A stretch of DNA of 64,000 nt, from positions 7,626,001-7,690,000 of the forward strand of contig NZ_CP108458.1 in assembly GCF_036242395.1 (NCBI RefSeq). The letters run 5' to 3'. A model generated the notes under the pieces. It was given only the letters and a program-made list of their open reading frames with translations, made no database searches and was not told where the DNA came from. This stretch comes from Kitasatospora sp. NBC_01266 (lineage in GTDB: Bacteria > Actinomycetota > Actinomycetes > Streptomycetales > Streptomycetaceae). Shown piece after piece: positions 7,004 to 14,751 of the stretch; position 1 is the first letter of the stretch; each line of letters opens with the position of its first letter. The position numbers and the translations under genes were made by a program.

Positions 7004-9154
7004 TCAGTTCCGGCCGTCGATCAGCTCCCCGTAGGCCTGGACCAGATCGGGCAGCCGCAGGGTGGCCAGGTCCTCGCGGGTCGGCAGCTCGCGGCACAGG
7101 GAGAGCCGCAGGTCGCGGTAGGCGCAGGACTTCTCGTAGAGGGTGCGGATGAAGCGGCCGTTGCCCAGCTCGTCTATCCAGCCCTCGCCGACCACGTGGG
7201 CGCAGATGCTGGCCAGTTCGTCCGCCGCGTCCTCGTCCCAGGCGTCACCGTCCCGGGCGGCCAGCGCGCTGCCGATCGCGGTCAGTTCGGCCGGGCGGTA
7301 GCTGGGGAAGTCCACCCGGGTGGTGAAGCGGGAGTTGAGGCCGGGGTTGGCGGCCAGCAGCCGGTTCATCCCCTCGGGGTAGCCGGCCAGGATCACCACC
7401 AGCCGGTCCCGGTTGTCCTCGGCCCGCTTGAGCAGTACCTGCAGCGCCTCGTCACCGTAGGCGTCGCCCTTGCTGTAGCCGGAGTTGGCCAGGCTGTACG
7501 CCTCGTCGATGAAGAGCACGCCGTCCAGCGCGGAGTCGATCAGCTCGTTCGCCTTGACTGCGGTCTGCCCGAGGAACTCGCCGACCAGGTCGGCGCGTTG
7601 GGCCTCCACCAGGTGGTCCCCGGAGAGCAGGCCGAGCGCGTGGAAGACCTGGCCGAGGATCCGCGCCACGGTGGTCTTGCCGGTGCCGGACGGGCCGGAG
7701 AAGACGAAGTGCCGCTTGGGCGGCTGCACCGGCAGGCCCTGCTCGGCGCGCAGTCCGGCCATCCGCAACTGCGCGGAGAGCGCCCGGACCTGGCGCTTCA
7801 CCGGGTCCAGCCCGACCATCTGCTCCAGCGCCGCGAGCGCGGCGTCGAGCCGCTGCTGCCCGCCGGCCGAGACCTCGGGGGCGACGGGCCCGGGGGCGGT
7901 GCCGGCCCGGACCTCGGCTGCGGGCGTCGCCTCGGTGGCCGTCTCCTGGGCGCTCTCCGGCGCTGCCTCCGGTCCGATGGGCCCGTTCTGGCCGTTCTGG
8001 CCATTGGCGCTGTTGGGGCTGCCGGCCGGGCCCTCGCCCGAGCGCTCGGCCACGGGGGAGCGGCCGGCCACCTGGAGCGGCCCGGCGTCCGGCTGGTCCG
8101 AGTAGCCGGCCTCCTCGGTGAAACTCGTCTCCTCGAAGCCCGCCTCGCCGAAGCCCGTCTCGCTGTAGGCCGCCTCGCCGAAGCCTGACTCGCCGAAGCC
8201 CGCCTCGCCGTAGGCCGTCGACTCCAGCACGCCGCCGATCCCGCTCAGCCCGCTGATCCCGCCGACGTCGCCGAGCCCGGCGATCAGGTCCAACGCGGTG
8301 GTGTCCGGCTCGGGCGCGTCCTCGGTCAGCCCGTCACCCGCGCCGAAGGCGGGCAGCTCCTCCAGCAGTCCGAGACCGTCCTCGGCGGCGATCGCGGCCA
8401 GCCGTGCGGCGGTGTCCATGAAGGCGGGGTCGGCCCGGTGCACCGCGCGGTAGAGCGGCAGTGCGGCGGCGCTGCGCCCGGCGCCCTCGTAGGCCCGGGC
8501 CAGCCAGTAGCGCAGCTCCTTGCGCTGCGGCTGCTCGGAGCGGCAGCGGGCCAGCGAGGCGGCCAGCGGGGCCTGGGCCTGGGCGCACATGTCCAGGCGC
8601 ACCCGGGCCATCCCGCCGAACAGTCCGGCCTCGATCCCGAGCAGCGGGTCGTCCAGTAACTGGTCAGTGTCCCGGATGAGTTGCTCCCAGTCCTTGAGCA
8701 GGTAGGAGCGGCAGGCGTGCAGGAAGCGGACCGACGGGTCCTGCGCGGCGGGCGGGCACTGGGCCAGCGCCCGGTCCAGCTCGGTCAGGTGTCTTCCGTC
8801 CAGCCAGTGCGAGGCGTGCGCCAGCGCCAGGTCGCGCTCGTCCTCCAGCACCGGCTGCACCCACCAGCCGAGCCAGTACCAGGAGCTGAGCGGTCGGGCA
8901 TGGCTGCGGCGCTGCTCGCCGAAACGTTTCTTGTGGCGGTACATCGACAGCAGGGCGCCCGAGGTGTCGCAGCGCAGCGCGTGCAGGCCGAGCCAGGCGT
9001 CCGCCATGCCGGGGTCGAGCCGGACGGCGGTGCGGAACTCCTCTTCGGCCCGGGCGTAGGCGCCGGCCGTGTAGGCGTCCATCGCCCGTAGCCAGGCCCG
9101 GTCGGCGGGCCCGTGCGGCCTGCCGGTGCTGCCGGAGTTGTCAACAGTGGTCAC
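7004..9154 (-). CDS. EccA-like AAA+ ATPase with N-terminal TPR region
   Basis: The 716-residue protein has helical TPR-type repeats (residues about 20-255, AEEEFRTAVRLDPGMADAWLGL), a low-complexity linker (about 280-430) and a CbxX/EccA-type AAA+ domain: Walker A GPSGTGKT near 487-494, Walker B VLFIDEA near 546-552, and NSRF near 607. This order is that of EccA of type VII secretion and related CbxX ATPases, which remodel partner proteins. No EsxA, EccB, EccC or EccD gene is nearby, so the partner is unknown. The linker carries a pentapeptide repeat. GTG start at 9154. Confidence 0.82.
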   Translation of the reverse strand: MTTVDNSGSTGRPHGPADRAWLRAMDAYTAGAYARAEEEFRTAVRLDPGMADAWLGLHALRCDTSGALLSMYRHKKRFGEQRRSHARPLSSWYWLGWWVQPVLEDERDLALAHASHWLDGRHLTELDRALAQCPPAAQDPSVRFLHACRSYLLKDWEQLIRDTDQLLDDPLLGIEAGLFGGMARVRLDMCAQAQAPLAASLARCRSEQPQRKELRYWLARAYEGAGRSAAALPLYRAVHRADPAFMDTAARLAAIAAEDGLGLLEELPAFGAGDGLTEDAPEPDTTALDLIAGLGDVGGISGLSGIGGVLESTAYGEAGFGESGFGEAAYSETGFGEAGFEETSFTEEAGYSDQPDAGPLQVAGRSPVAERSGEGPAGSPNSANGQNGQNGPIGPEAAPESAQETATEATPAAEVRAGTAPGPVAPEVSAGGQQRLDAALAALEQMVGLDPVKRQVRALSAQLRMAGLRAEQGLPVQPPKRHFVFSGPSGTGKTTVARILGQVFHALGLLSGDHLVEAQRADLVGEFLGQTAVKANELIDSALDGVLFIDEAYSLANSGYSKGDAYGDEALQVLLKRAEDNRDRLVVILAGYPEGMNRLLAANPGLNSRFTTRVDFPSYRPAELTAIGSALAARDGDAWDEDAADELASICAHVVGEGWIDELGNGRFIRTLYEKSCAYRDLRLSLCRELPTREDLATLRLPDLVQAYGELIDGRN
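8120..8212 (-). repeat. 15-bp coding repeat: (Y/F)(G/S/E)E(A/S/T)(G/A/S) pentapeptides
   Basis: Residues 315-345 of the AAA+ protein are six consecutive pentapeptides of the form YGEAG, FGESG, FGEAA, YSETG, FGEAG, FEETS, encoded by imperfect 15-bp repeats. The aromatic residue every fifth position in an acidic, glycine-rich stretch suggests a flexible interaction segment. Copy number probably varies among strains. Confidence 0.85.
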
Positions 9155-9438
9155 TCACGCCCCCCGTGGTGTGCACCGAGGCCCGGTCAAATGGCGGGAC
9201 AGCGCCGTGCACCCGGGACGCTTCTGCGCCTGTGCGGAATCGTACCCGTGTGGCGCTGATCCGGAAGGGTGTGGCGCAGGTCCAAATCACTGGTGTGCGT
9301 TGATCGTTGGTGTGCTGACGGTCATCGCGAGGGCCTGCTGGCACGATGCCCGGGGAAACCGGCGGGGAAACGGCGCCGGGGTGGCAGGCCGGGCGCAGGG
9401 CGCGGAAAACCGCCAGCTTGCCCGCGCGGAAAACAGAG

Positions 9439-9478
9439 CGGCACCTCCGGCTCACGGGGGAACGAGCCGGAGGTGCCG
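9439..9478 (-). terminator. Perfect 15-bp hairpin, terminator-like
   Basis: CGGCACCTCCGGCTC (9439-9453) and GAGCCGGAGGTGCCG (9464-9478) pair perfectly around a 10-base loop. It lies downstream of the kinase and upstream of the AAA+ gene, so it most likely ends kinase transcription. It could act in both directions. Confidence 0.7.
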
Positions 9479-9487
9479 CATCTAGTT

Positions 9488-9506
9488 GCGGGATCAACAA
9501 TCCCGC
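9488..9506 (-). terminator. Small 7-bp hairpin beside the main terminator
   Basis: GCGGGAT (9488-9494) and ATCCCGC (9500-9506) form a perfect stem with a 5-base loop, 9 bases from the larger hairpin. It may be a second part of the same terminator. Confidence 0.4.
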
Positions 9507-9640
9507 TGGGCGGAGAACATAGTTCAAATCCGCACTCCTGGTCAAGCGGCCGCTTAGCCCGCTGGTCAGGGGCGGTCAACCCGGTTGGTGGCAGGGCTCG
9601 AGCGACGGTCCGGCCGGTGCCGAGCGACCGCTCAGCCGGC

Positions 9641-10246
9641 TCAGAGCGCCGCGCTGCCGGGTGCCGCCGCCGGGCCCCGGGGTGGCAGCAGCGCGCCGCT
9701 GCGCCCGTCCACCAGCAGGCCCGCGTACGGCCGGCTGGGGTCGGCGGCGAAGTGCGCGGACTCGGCGACCGTCCACCGCTCCCAGAAGGCGGCCAGTTCC
9801 GGCCCGTCGCGGCGCAGTCCTCGGTCCCGGGCGTCGGCGGCCGGCAGCTCCATCCAGACCAGCTCGGCCAGCGCGGGCCGCACCGCCCGTCGTCCGGCGC
9901 CCACCCCCTCCAGCAGCACCACCGGAGCGGGCGGCACCTCGCGCGCCCCCTGGAAGCGCTGGGCGACCCAGTCGTATGCCTCGAACCGGGCGACCTCGCC
10001 CCGGGCCAGCGGTCGCAGCACCCAGTCCCGCAGCCGCCCGGTCCACTCGAAGAACTCCCGATGGGTGGCCAGGTCGTCCAGGTGCACCACCGGTGCCCCG
10101 CCGAGCGCCTCGGCGAGCCGGTCCGCGAAGGTGGTCTTCCCGCTGCCCGCGTGCCCGTCCACCGCGACCAGCCGCACGCCACCGCACGACGGTGCGAGGG
10201 CGCGCAGCCGGGCGGCGAGTTCGGGCAGCGCGTCCGGGTGATCCAT
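9641..10246 (-). CDS. Uridine kinase-like P-loop kinase
   Basis: The 201-residue protein opens with a P-loop (VDGHAGSGKTTFADRL, residues about 25-40) and VVHLDDLA, the Asp-containing switch of the uridine kinase/phosphoribulokinase group, followed by LLEGVGAG. It is probably a small-molecule kinase of nucleoside or vitamin type; the true substrate is unknown. The start is taken at ATG 10246 (MDHPDAL); longer upstream frames lack family similarity. The gene stands alone and reads leftward. Confidence 0.72.
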   Translation of the reverse strand: MDHPDALPELAARLRALAPSCGGVRLVAVDGHAGSGKTTFADRLAEALGGAPVVHLDDLATHREFFEWTGRLRDWVLRPLARGEVARFEAYDWVAQRFQGAREVPPAPVVLLEGVGAGRRAVRPALAELVWMELPAADARDRGLRRDGPELAAFWERWTVAESAHFAADPSRPYAGLLVDGRSGALLPPRGPAAAPGSAAL

Positions 10247-10488
10247 GGGCGTCACTGTACGGTCCCTGACCTGCTCTTTGGCCGGATGGGCGAGAGTAGC
10301 GGGCAGATCGGCGGGCGACGGCGGTGCGGACGGCGGGCGGCAGTGACGGGAGGCGCGCGATCGGGCATACTCGCTTCGCCAGACGGGTGAACGCCCGTTC
10401 ACCGCGACCCGGTCGCGGGCGTGCACCGAACTCCCCCCACCGCGCGCACCGGACACCCCGGGGCCCGATCGAGGAGGCGACCACCCTC

Positions 10489-11664
10489 ATGAACGCCGCA
10501 CCCCCCAAGCCCGTGGAACGTCAGCTGCCCAGCGACGAGGCCCGCGAACTGCTCACCCTCACCCGTGAGCTGGTGCACCGCGAGCTGCTGCCCCGGGCCG
10601 CCGAGGAGGAGGCGGCCGGCCGCTTCCCGCGCGAGGTCTTCCGCACCCTGGGCGAGGCGGGCCTGCTCTCGCTGCCCTACCCGGAGGCGGTGGGCGGCGG
10701 CGAGCAGCCCTACGAGGTCTACCTGCAGGTGCTGGAGGAGCTGGCGGCCGGCTGGCTCGCGGTCGGCCTCGGGGTCAGCGTGCACACGCTCTCCTGCCAC
10801 GCGCTGGCCACCTTCGGCAGCCCGGAGCAGCGCGAGCGCTGGCTGCCCGGCATGCTCGGCGGTACCCAGCTCGGCGGCTACTGCCTCTCCGAGCCGCAGT
10901 CCGGCTCGGACGCCGCCGCGCTGCGCACCCGGGCGGACCGCGACGGGGAGGGAGCCGCTGCGGATTACGTCGTGCGCGGCACCAAGGCCTGGATCACGCA
11001 CGGCGGGCGCGCCGACTTCTACAGCGCGATCGTGCGCACCGGCGAGGAGGGCCCGCGCGGCATAAGCTGCCTGCTCGTCCCGGGCGACGCCGAGCACCTG
11101 TCGGCGGCGCCGCCGGAGCACAAGATGGGCATGAACAGCTCGCCCACCGCCCAGCTGCACTTCGACGGCGTCCGGGTGGCCGCCGACCGGCTGATCGGCG
11201 AAGAGGGTCAGGGCTTCCAGATCGCGCTCGCCGCGCTGGACTCGGGCCGGCTCGGCATCGCGGCCTGCGCGATCGGCGTGGCCCAGGCGGCGCTGGACCT
11301 GGCGGTGGAGTACGCGGGCAGCCGGCGGCAGTTCGGCCGTCCGATCGCCGACTTCCAGGGCCTGTCGTTCATGCTCGCCGACATGGCCACCCAGATCGAG
11401 GCCGGGCGCGCGCTCTACCTGTCCGCCGCCCGCCGCCGCGACGAGGGCCTGGCGTTCTCCAAGCAGGCGGCGATGGCCAAGCTCTTCTGCACCGACGCCG
11501 CGATGCGGGTGACCACCGACGCGGTCCAGGTGCTCGGCGGCTACGGCTACACCCAGGACTTCCCGGCCGAGCGCTACATGCGCGAGGCCAAGGTGCTGCA
11601 GATCGTCGAGGGCACCAACCAGATCCAGCGCCTGGTGATCGGTCGTCACCTCACCAAGGGCTGA
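10489..11664 (+). CDS. Acyl-CoA dehydrogenase
   Basis: The 391-residue protein has the three acyl-CoA dehydrogenase domains: N-terminal helices, a beta domain (YCLSEPQSGSDAAAL, WITHGGRADFY) and a C-terminal helical domain ending in GGYGYTQDFPAERYMREAKV and EGTNQIQRLVIGRHL. It would oxidise a short or branched acyl-CoA with FAD in beta-oxidation or amino acid catabolism; the chain specificity is not readable. A strong GAGGAGG ribosome binding site lies at 10471-10477. A hairpin 20 bases after the stop ends it. Confidence 0.92.
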   Translation: MNAAPPKPVERQLPSDEARELLTLTRELVHRELLPRAAEEEAAGRFPREVFRTLGEAGLLSLPYPEAVGGGEQPYEVYLQVLEELAAGWLAVGLGVSVHTLSCHALATFGSPEQRERWLPGMLGGTQLGGYCLSEPQSGSDAAALRTRADRDGEGAAADYVVRGTKAWITHGGRADFYSAIVRTGEEGPRGISCLLVPGDAEHLSAAPPEHKMGMNSSPTAQLHFDGVRVAADRLIGEEGQGFQIALAALDSGRLGIAACAIGVAQAALDLAVEYAGSRRQFGRPIADFQGLSFMLADMATQIEAGRALYLSAARRRDEGLAFSKQAAMAKLFCTDAAMRVTTDAVQVLGGYGYTQDFPAERYMREAKVLQIVEGTNQIQRLVIGRHLTKG

Positions 11665-11683
11665 CCCGAGTCACCTGACAGAG

Positions 11684-11720
11684 CGGCGGGGCGGGAGTCG
11701 ATGCGACCCCCGCCCCGCCG
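11684..11720. terminator. Bidirectional terminator between acyl-CoA dehydrogenase and a convergent gene
   Basis: CGGCGGGGCGGG (11684-11695) pairs with CCCGCCCCGCCG (11709-11720); the loop contains a further GTCG/CGAC pairing. The hairpin sits between two converging genes ending at 11664 and 11731. Confidence 0.75.
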
Positions 11721-11730
11721 TGTCGGACTC

Positions 11731-12207
11731 TCAGCGCCGGACCAGGCCCCGCTGCGGCTGGCGCATCGGCGGCACCCGGTCGGCGAGCCGGTTCAGCGGC
11801 GTGGGGCCGGGGGCGGTCGCGTGCGAGAACGGCTGGGTGCGCCAGTCCAGCTCGGCCGGCAGCGTGAGCAGCGCGTCCAACGTGCCACCCGCCTGCGTGC
11901 CGGGCTCGGGGGCGCACTCCTCCAGGTCGTCGGCCGGCAGCCCCGAACCCGGGCAGAGCGCGGGCGAGAACGGGTGCCAGGCCGTGCGCAGCACCGCGTG
12001 CTGGGGCAGCAACTCCTCGTCGCCCAGCAGGGCGATCGGGCGCTGGCACTCCGGGCAGTGCACTCGGATGATCTCCCAGGTGTCGGCCTCGCCCGGATCG
12101 GTGCCGGGGGCGAAGCCGAAGTCGGCGAGACGATCCTCGCCCTCCGGTTCGTCGTGCGAGGTCAGGGTGCTGTCGGCGCCGAAGGCGCGCTGCTCAGCTG
12201 CAGGCAT
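11731..12207 (-). CDS. Conserved hypothetical protein with CPEC motif
   Basis: I do not recognise this 158-residue protein. It is acidic at the N-terminus, has one VHCPECQRPIALLGDEELLPQH segment near residue 50 resembling half of a zinc ribbon, and a second region with CPGSG and EECAPEPG. No membrane segment or signal peptide is seen. The start at ATG 12207 is supported by AAGGGGGAT about 6 bases upstream. It is likely a cytoplasmic protein confined to actinomycetes. Confidence 0.65.
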   Translation of the reverse strand: MPAAEQRAFGADSTLTSHDEPEGEDRLADFGFAPGTDPGEADTWEIIRVHCPECQRPIALLGDEELLPQHAVLRTAWHPFSPALCPGSGLPADDLEECAPEPGTQAGGTLDALLTLPAELDWRTQPFSHATAPGPTPLNRLADRVPPMRQPQRGLVRR

Positions 12208-12457
12208 GTGATCCCCCTTGGATCGGGACGGGCCAACTCGGCCCGAGCCACCAGCAGCCTTTCCCGGCTCCGGGGGTTGATAACCCTGCAGGTCGGCGCA
12301 GGGTGATGCACGCCGGTGTGGCCTTCGCCACATTCCTGCGGCATATGCCGGGCGTACTGCGGCAGGTGGCCCGACGTGAGCGCCGTGCTGCGCCCGGTGA
12401 GCGGAGCGAAGCCGTCCGTGTTCGATGTGCGCCGGGCGTCGGGTAGGTTTGCGCCTT

Positions 12458-12898
12458 GTGGAGGATCTAGACCAGCGCATTGTCCAGCTGCTCGTCCAGG
12501 ACGGGCGGATGAGCTACACCGACCTGGGCAAGGCCACCGGCCTGTCCACCTCGGCCGTCCACCAGCGGGTGCGCCGCCTGGAGCAGCGCGGGGTGATCCG
12601 CGGCTACTCGGCGATCATCAATCCGGACGCCGTCGACCTCGCGCTGACCGCCTTCATCTCGGTCAAGCCCTTCGATCCCAGCGCCCCCGACGACGTGCCC
12701 GATCGGCTGGCCTCGCTGCCCGAGATCGAGGCCTGCCACAGCGTGGCGGGGGACGAGAACTACATCCTCAAGGTCCGGGTCGGCGCCCCCGGCGACCTCG
12801 AGGACCTGCTGGCCCGGATCCGCAGCGCGGCCGGCGTCTCCACCCGCACCACCGTCGTCCTCTCCACGCCGTACGAGGCCCGCCCGCCCAAGCTGTAG
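12458..12898 (+). CDS. Lrp/AsnC family transcriptional regulator
   Basis: The 146-residue protein starts EDLDQRIVQLLVQDGRMSYTDLGKATGLSTSAVHQRVRRLEQRGVI (HTH, residues about 2-50) and has a RAM-type ligand domain (residues about 65-140, ACHSVAGDENYILKVRV). Lrp proteins form octamers and sense amino acids. The GTG start at 12458 has no ribosome binding site, but TAGGTT lies at 12444-12449, consistent with a leaderless mRNA. The nearest downstream gene, an amidohydrolase 44 bases away, is a possible target. Confidence 0.9.
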   Translation: MEDLDQRIVQLLVQDGRMSYTDLGKATGLSTSAVHQRVRRLEQRGVIRGYSAIINPDAVDLALTAFISVKPFDPSAPDDVPDRLASLPEIEACHSVAGDENYILKVRVGAPGDLEDLLARIRSAAGVSTRTTVVLSTPYEARPPKL

Positions 12899-12942
12899 GG
12901 GCAGGTCGGGCGCACGGTGCCGGCGGGTGCAGACTGTCCCTC

Positions 12943-14580
12943 ATGACCGAACGCACCTCCCGCACCGTGCTGCTGCGCGGTGGCACCGTCTACAGCCCGG
13001 CCGACCCCTTCGCCACCGCGATGCTGATCGAAGGCGAGCAGATCGCCTGGGTCGGCAGCGAGGGCGCCGCCGACGCCTACGCGAGCGTCGCGGACGAGGT
13101 GCTCGACCTGGCCGGTGCGCTGGTCACCCCCGCCTTCGTGGACGCTCATGTGCACGCCACCGCCACCGGCCTGGCGCTCACCGGCCTGGACCTGACCGGC
13201 TGCCCCTCGCTGCCCGAGGCGCTGCGGCGGATCGCCGACCACGTGCGGGACCATCGGCACGAGGGCGTGCTGATCGGCCACGGCTGGGACGAGACGGGCT
13301 GGCCCGAGGGCCGCCCGCCGACCCTGGCCGAACTGGACGCCGCCGCGCAGGGCGCGGCCCTCTACCTCTCGCGCACCGACGTGCACTCCGCGCTGGCCAG
13401 CTCCGCGCTGCGGGCCCGGACTCCGCAGCTGGCCGAGCAGCCCGGCCACCACCCGAGCGCCCCGCTCACCCGCGACGCCCACCACGCCGTGCGCCGCACC
13501 GCGCTCGCCGAACTGACGGACGATCAGCGCCGGGCCGCCCAACTCGCCACCCTGGAGCGGGCCGCCGCCCTGGGTATCGCCGCGCTGCACGAGTGCGCCG
13601 GCCCCGAGATCTCCTCCGAGCACGACCTGGCCGCGCTGCTCGCGCTGGCCGCCGAGCAGCAGGGCCCCGAGGTCTACGGCTACTGGGGCGAGCTGAGCGA
13701 GCGCGGCGGCGTGGAGACCGCCCGGCGGCTCGGCGCGGTCGGCGCCGGCGGCGACCTCTTCGCGGACGGCGCCTTCGGCTCGCGCACCGCCTGCCTGCAC
13801 AGCCCGTACCTGGACACCCCCGAGGACGGCGACGGCCACGGCACCGCCTATCTGACGGCCGCCCAGATCGCCGACCACGTCACCGCCTGCACCGAGGCGG
13901 GCCTGCAGGCCGGCTTCCACGCGATCGGCGACGCGGCCGTCGACGCGGTCATCGAGGGCATCCGCACCGCCGTGGACCGGCTCGGCCCGGCCCGGGTCAA
14001 GGCGATGCGCCACCGGGTGGAGCACACCGAGGCGCTGGACGACAAGGCGATCGCCGCCTTCGCCGAGCTCGGTCTGACCGCCTCCGTCCAGCCCGCCTTC
14101 GACGCCGCCTGGGGCGGCCCGGCGGGGATGTACGCCCAGCGCCTGGGCGCCGAGCGGGCGGCCGGGCTCAACCCGTTCGCCGCGCTGCTGCGGGCCGGGG
14201 TGCCGCTCGCCCTCGGTTCGGACGCGCCGGTCACCCACCTCGACCCCTGGGGCACGGTGCGGGCCGCCGCCTTCCACCGGACCCCCGAGCACCGGATCTC
14301 GGTGCGCGCCGCGTTCGCCGCCCACACCCGTGGCGGCTGGCGGGCGATCGGCCGGGACCAGGAGGGCGTGCTGGTCCCCGGCGCCCCCGCCAGCTACGCC
14401 GTGTGGCGGACCGGTGAGCTGGTGGTCCAGGCCCCCGACTCCCGGGTGGCCGGCTGGTCCACCGACCCGCGCTCCGGCACCCCCGGCCTGCCCGACCTCA
14501 CCCCGGGCACCGAGCTGCCGACCTGCCTGCGCACGGTGGTCCGCGGGCGGACCGTGTACCGGTCCGAACTCGCGGGCTGA
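12943..14580 (+). CDS. YtcJ-type metal-dependent amidohydrolase
   Basis: The 545-residue protein belongs to the amidohydrolase_3 (YtcJ) group: LRGGTVYSPADPFATAMLIEG at the N-terminus, the metal pair DAHVHAT near residue 67, FHAIGDAAVDAVIEG near 325, HRVEHTEALDD near 352 and the late SDAPVTHLDPWGTV near 427. Members hydrolyse amide or formamide-like bonds of diverse substrates, so the substrate is open. ATG 12943 is preceded by CAGACT 7 bases upstream and no ribosome binding site, suggesting a leaderless transcript. Confidence 0.87.
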   Translation: MTERTSRTVLLRGGTVYSPADPFATAMLIEGEQIAWVGSEGAADAYASVADEVLDLAGALVTPAFVDAHVHATATGLALTGLDLTGCPSLPEALRRIADHVRDHRHEGVLIGHGWDETGWPEGRPPTLAELDAAAQGAALYLSRTDVHSALASSALRARTPQLAEQPGHHPSAPLTRDAHHAVRRTALAELTDDQRRAAQLATLERAAALGIAALHECAGPEISSEHDLAALLALAAEQQGPEVYGYWGELSERGGVETARRLGAVGAGGDLFADGAFGSRTACLHSPYLDTPEDGDGHGTAYLTAAQIADHVTACTEAGLQAGFHAIGDAAVDAVIEGIRTAVDRLGPARVKAMRHRVEHTEALDDKAIAAFAELGLTASVQPAFDAAWGGPAGMYAQRLGAERAAGLNPFAALLRAGVPLALGSDAPVTHLDPWGTVRAAAFHRTPEHRISVRAAFAAHTRGGWRAIGRDQEGVLVPGAPASYAVWRTGELVVQAPDSRVAGWSTDPRSGTPGLPDLTPGTELPTCLRTVVRGRTVYRSELAG

Positions 14581-14751
14581 CCTGCGGATTCTCACAGTCC
14601 GCGACTTCCGGTGCGCGGCCGGCGGCAGGTACCGTCGTGCTTTACCGCCGGTGCCCGCCACCGGCCGGGGGCGCTCCGATCCGGCCGTGGACCGGCCCGG
14701 GGGCCGGCCGTCAACCGATCCAGTCAGCTCAGTCAGAGAGATGGTGCCCAG

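Larger units (their letters stand above)
9155..9640. other. Intergenic region with two hairpins
   Basis: Between the AAA+ start and the kinase stop (both leftward) there is no convincing gene. The upstream half (9155-9430) should hold the AAA+ promoter, but I see no clear sigma-factor hexamers. The rest is occupied by two hairpins listed separately, about 135 and 160 bases downstream of the kinase stop. Confidence 0.5.

Noticed and set aside
7004..9154. Type VII secretion locus
   Set aside because: Only an EccA-like ATPase is present; no Esx, EccB, EccC, EccD or mycosin genes within the window.
9520..9545. tRNA-like T-arm sequence (GTTCAAATCC-like)
   Set aside because: The flanking bases do not form a T stem, and no acceptor, D or anticodon arms can be built around it.
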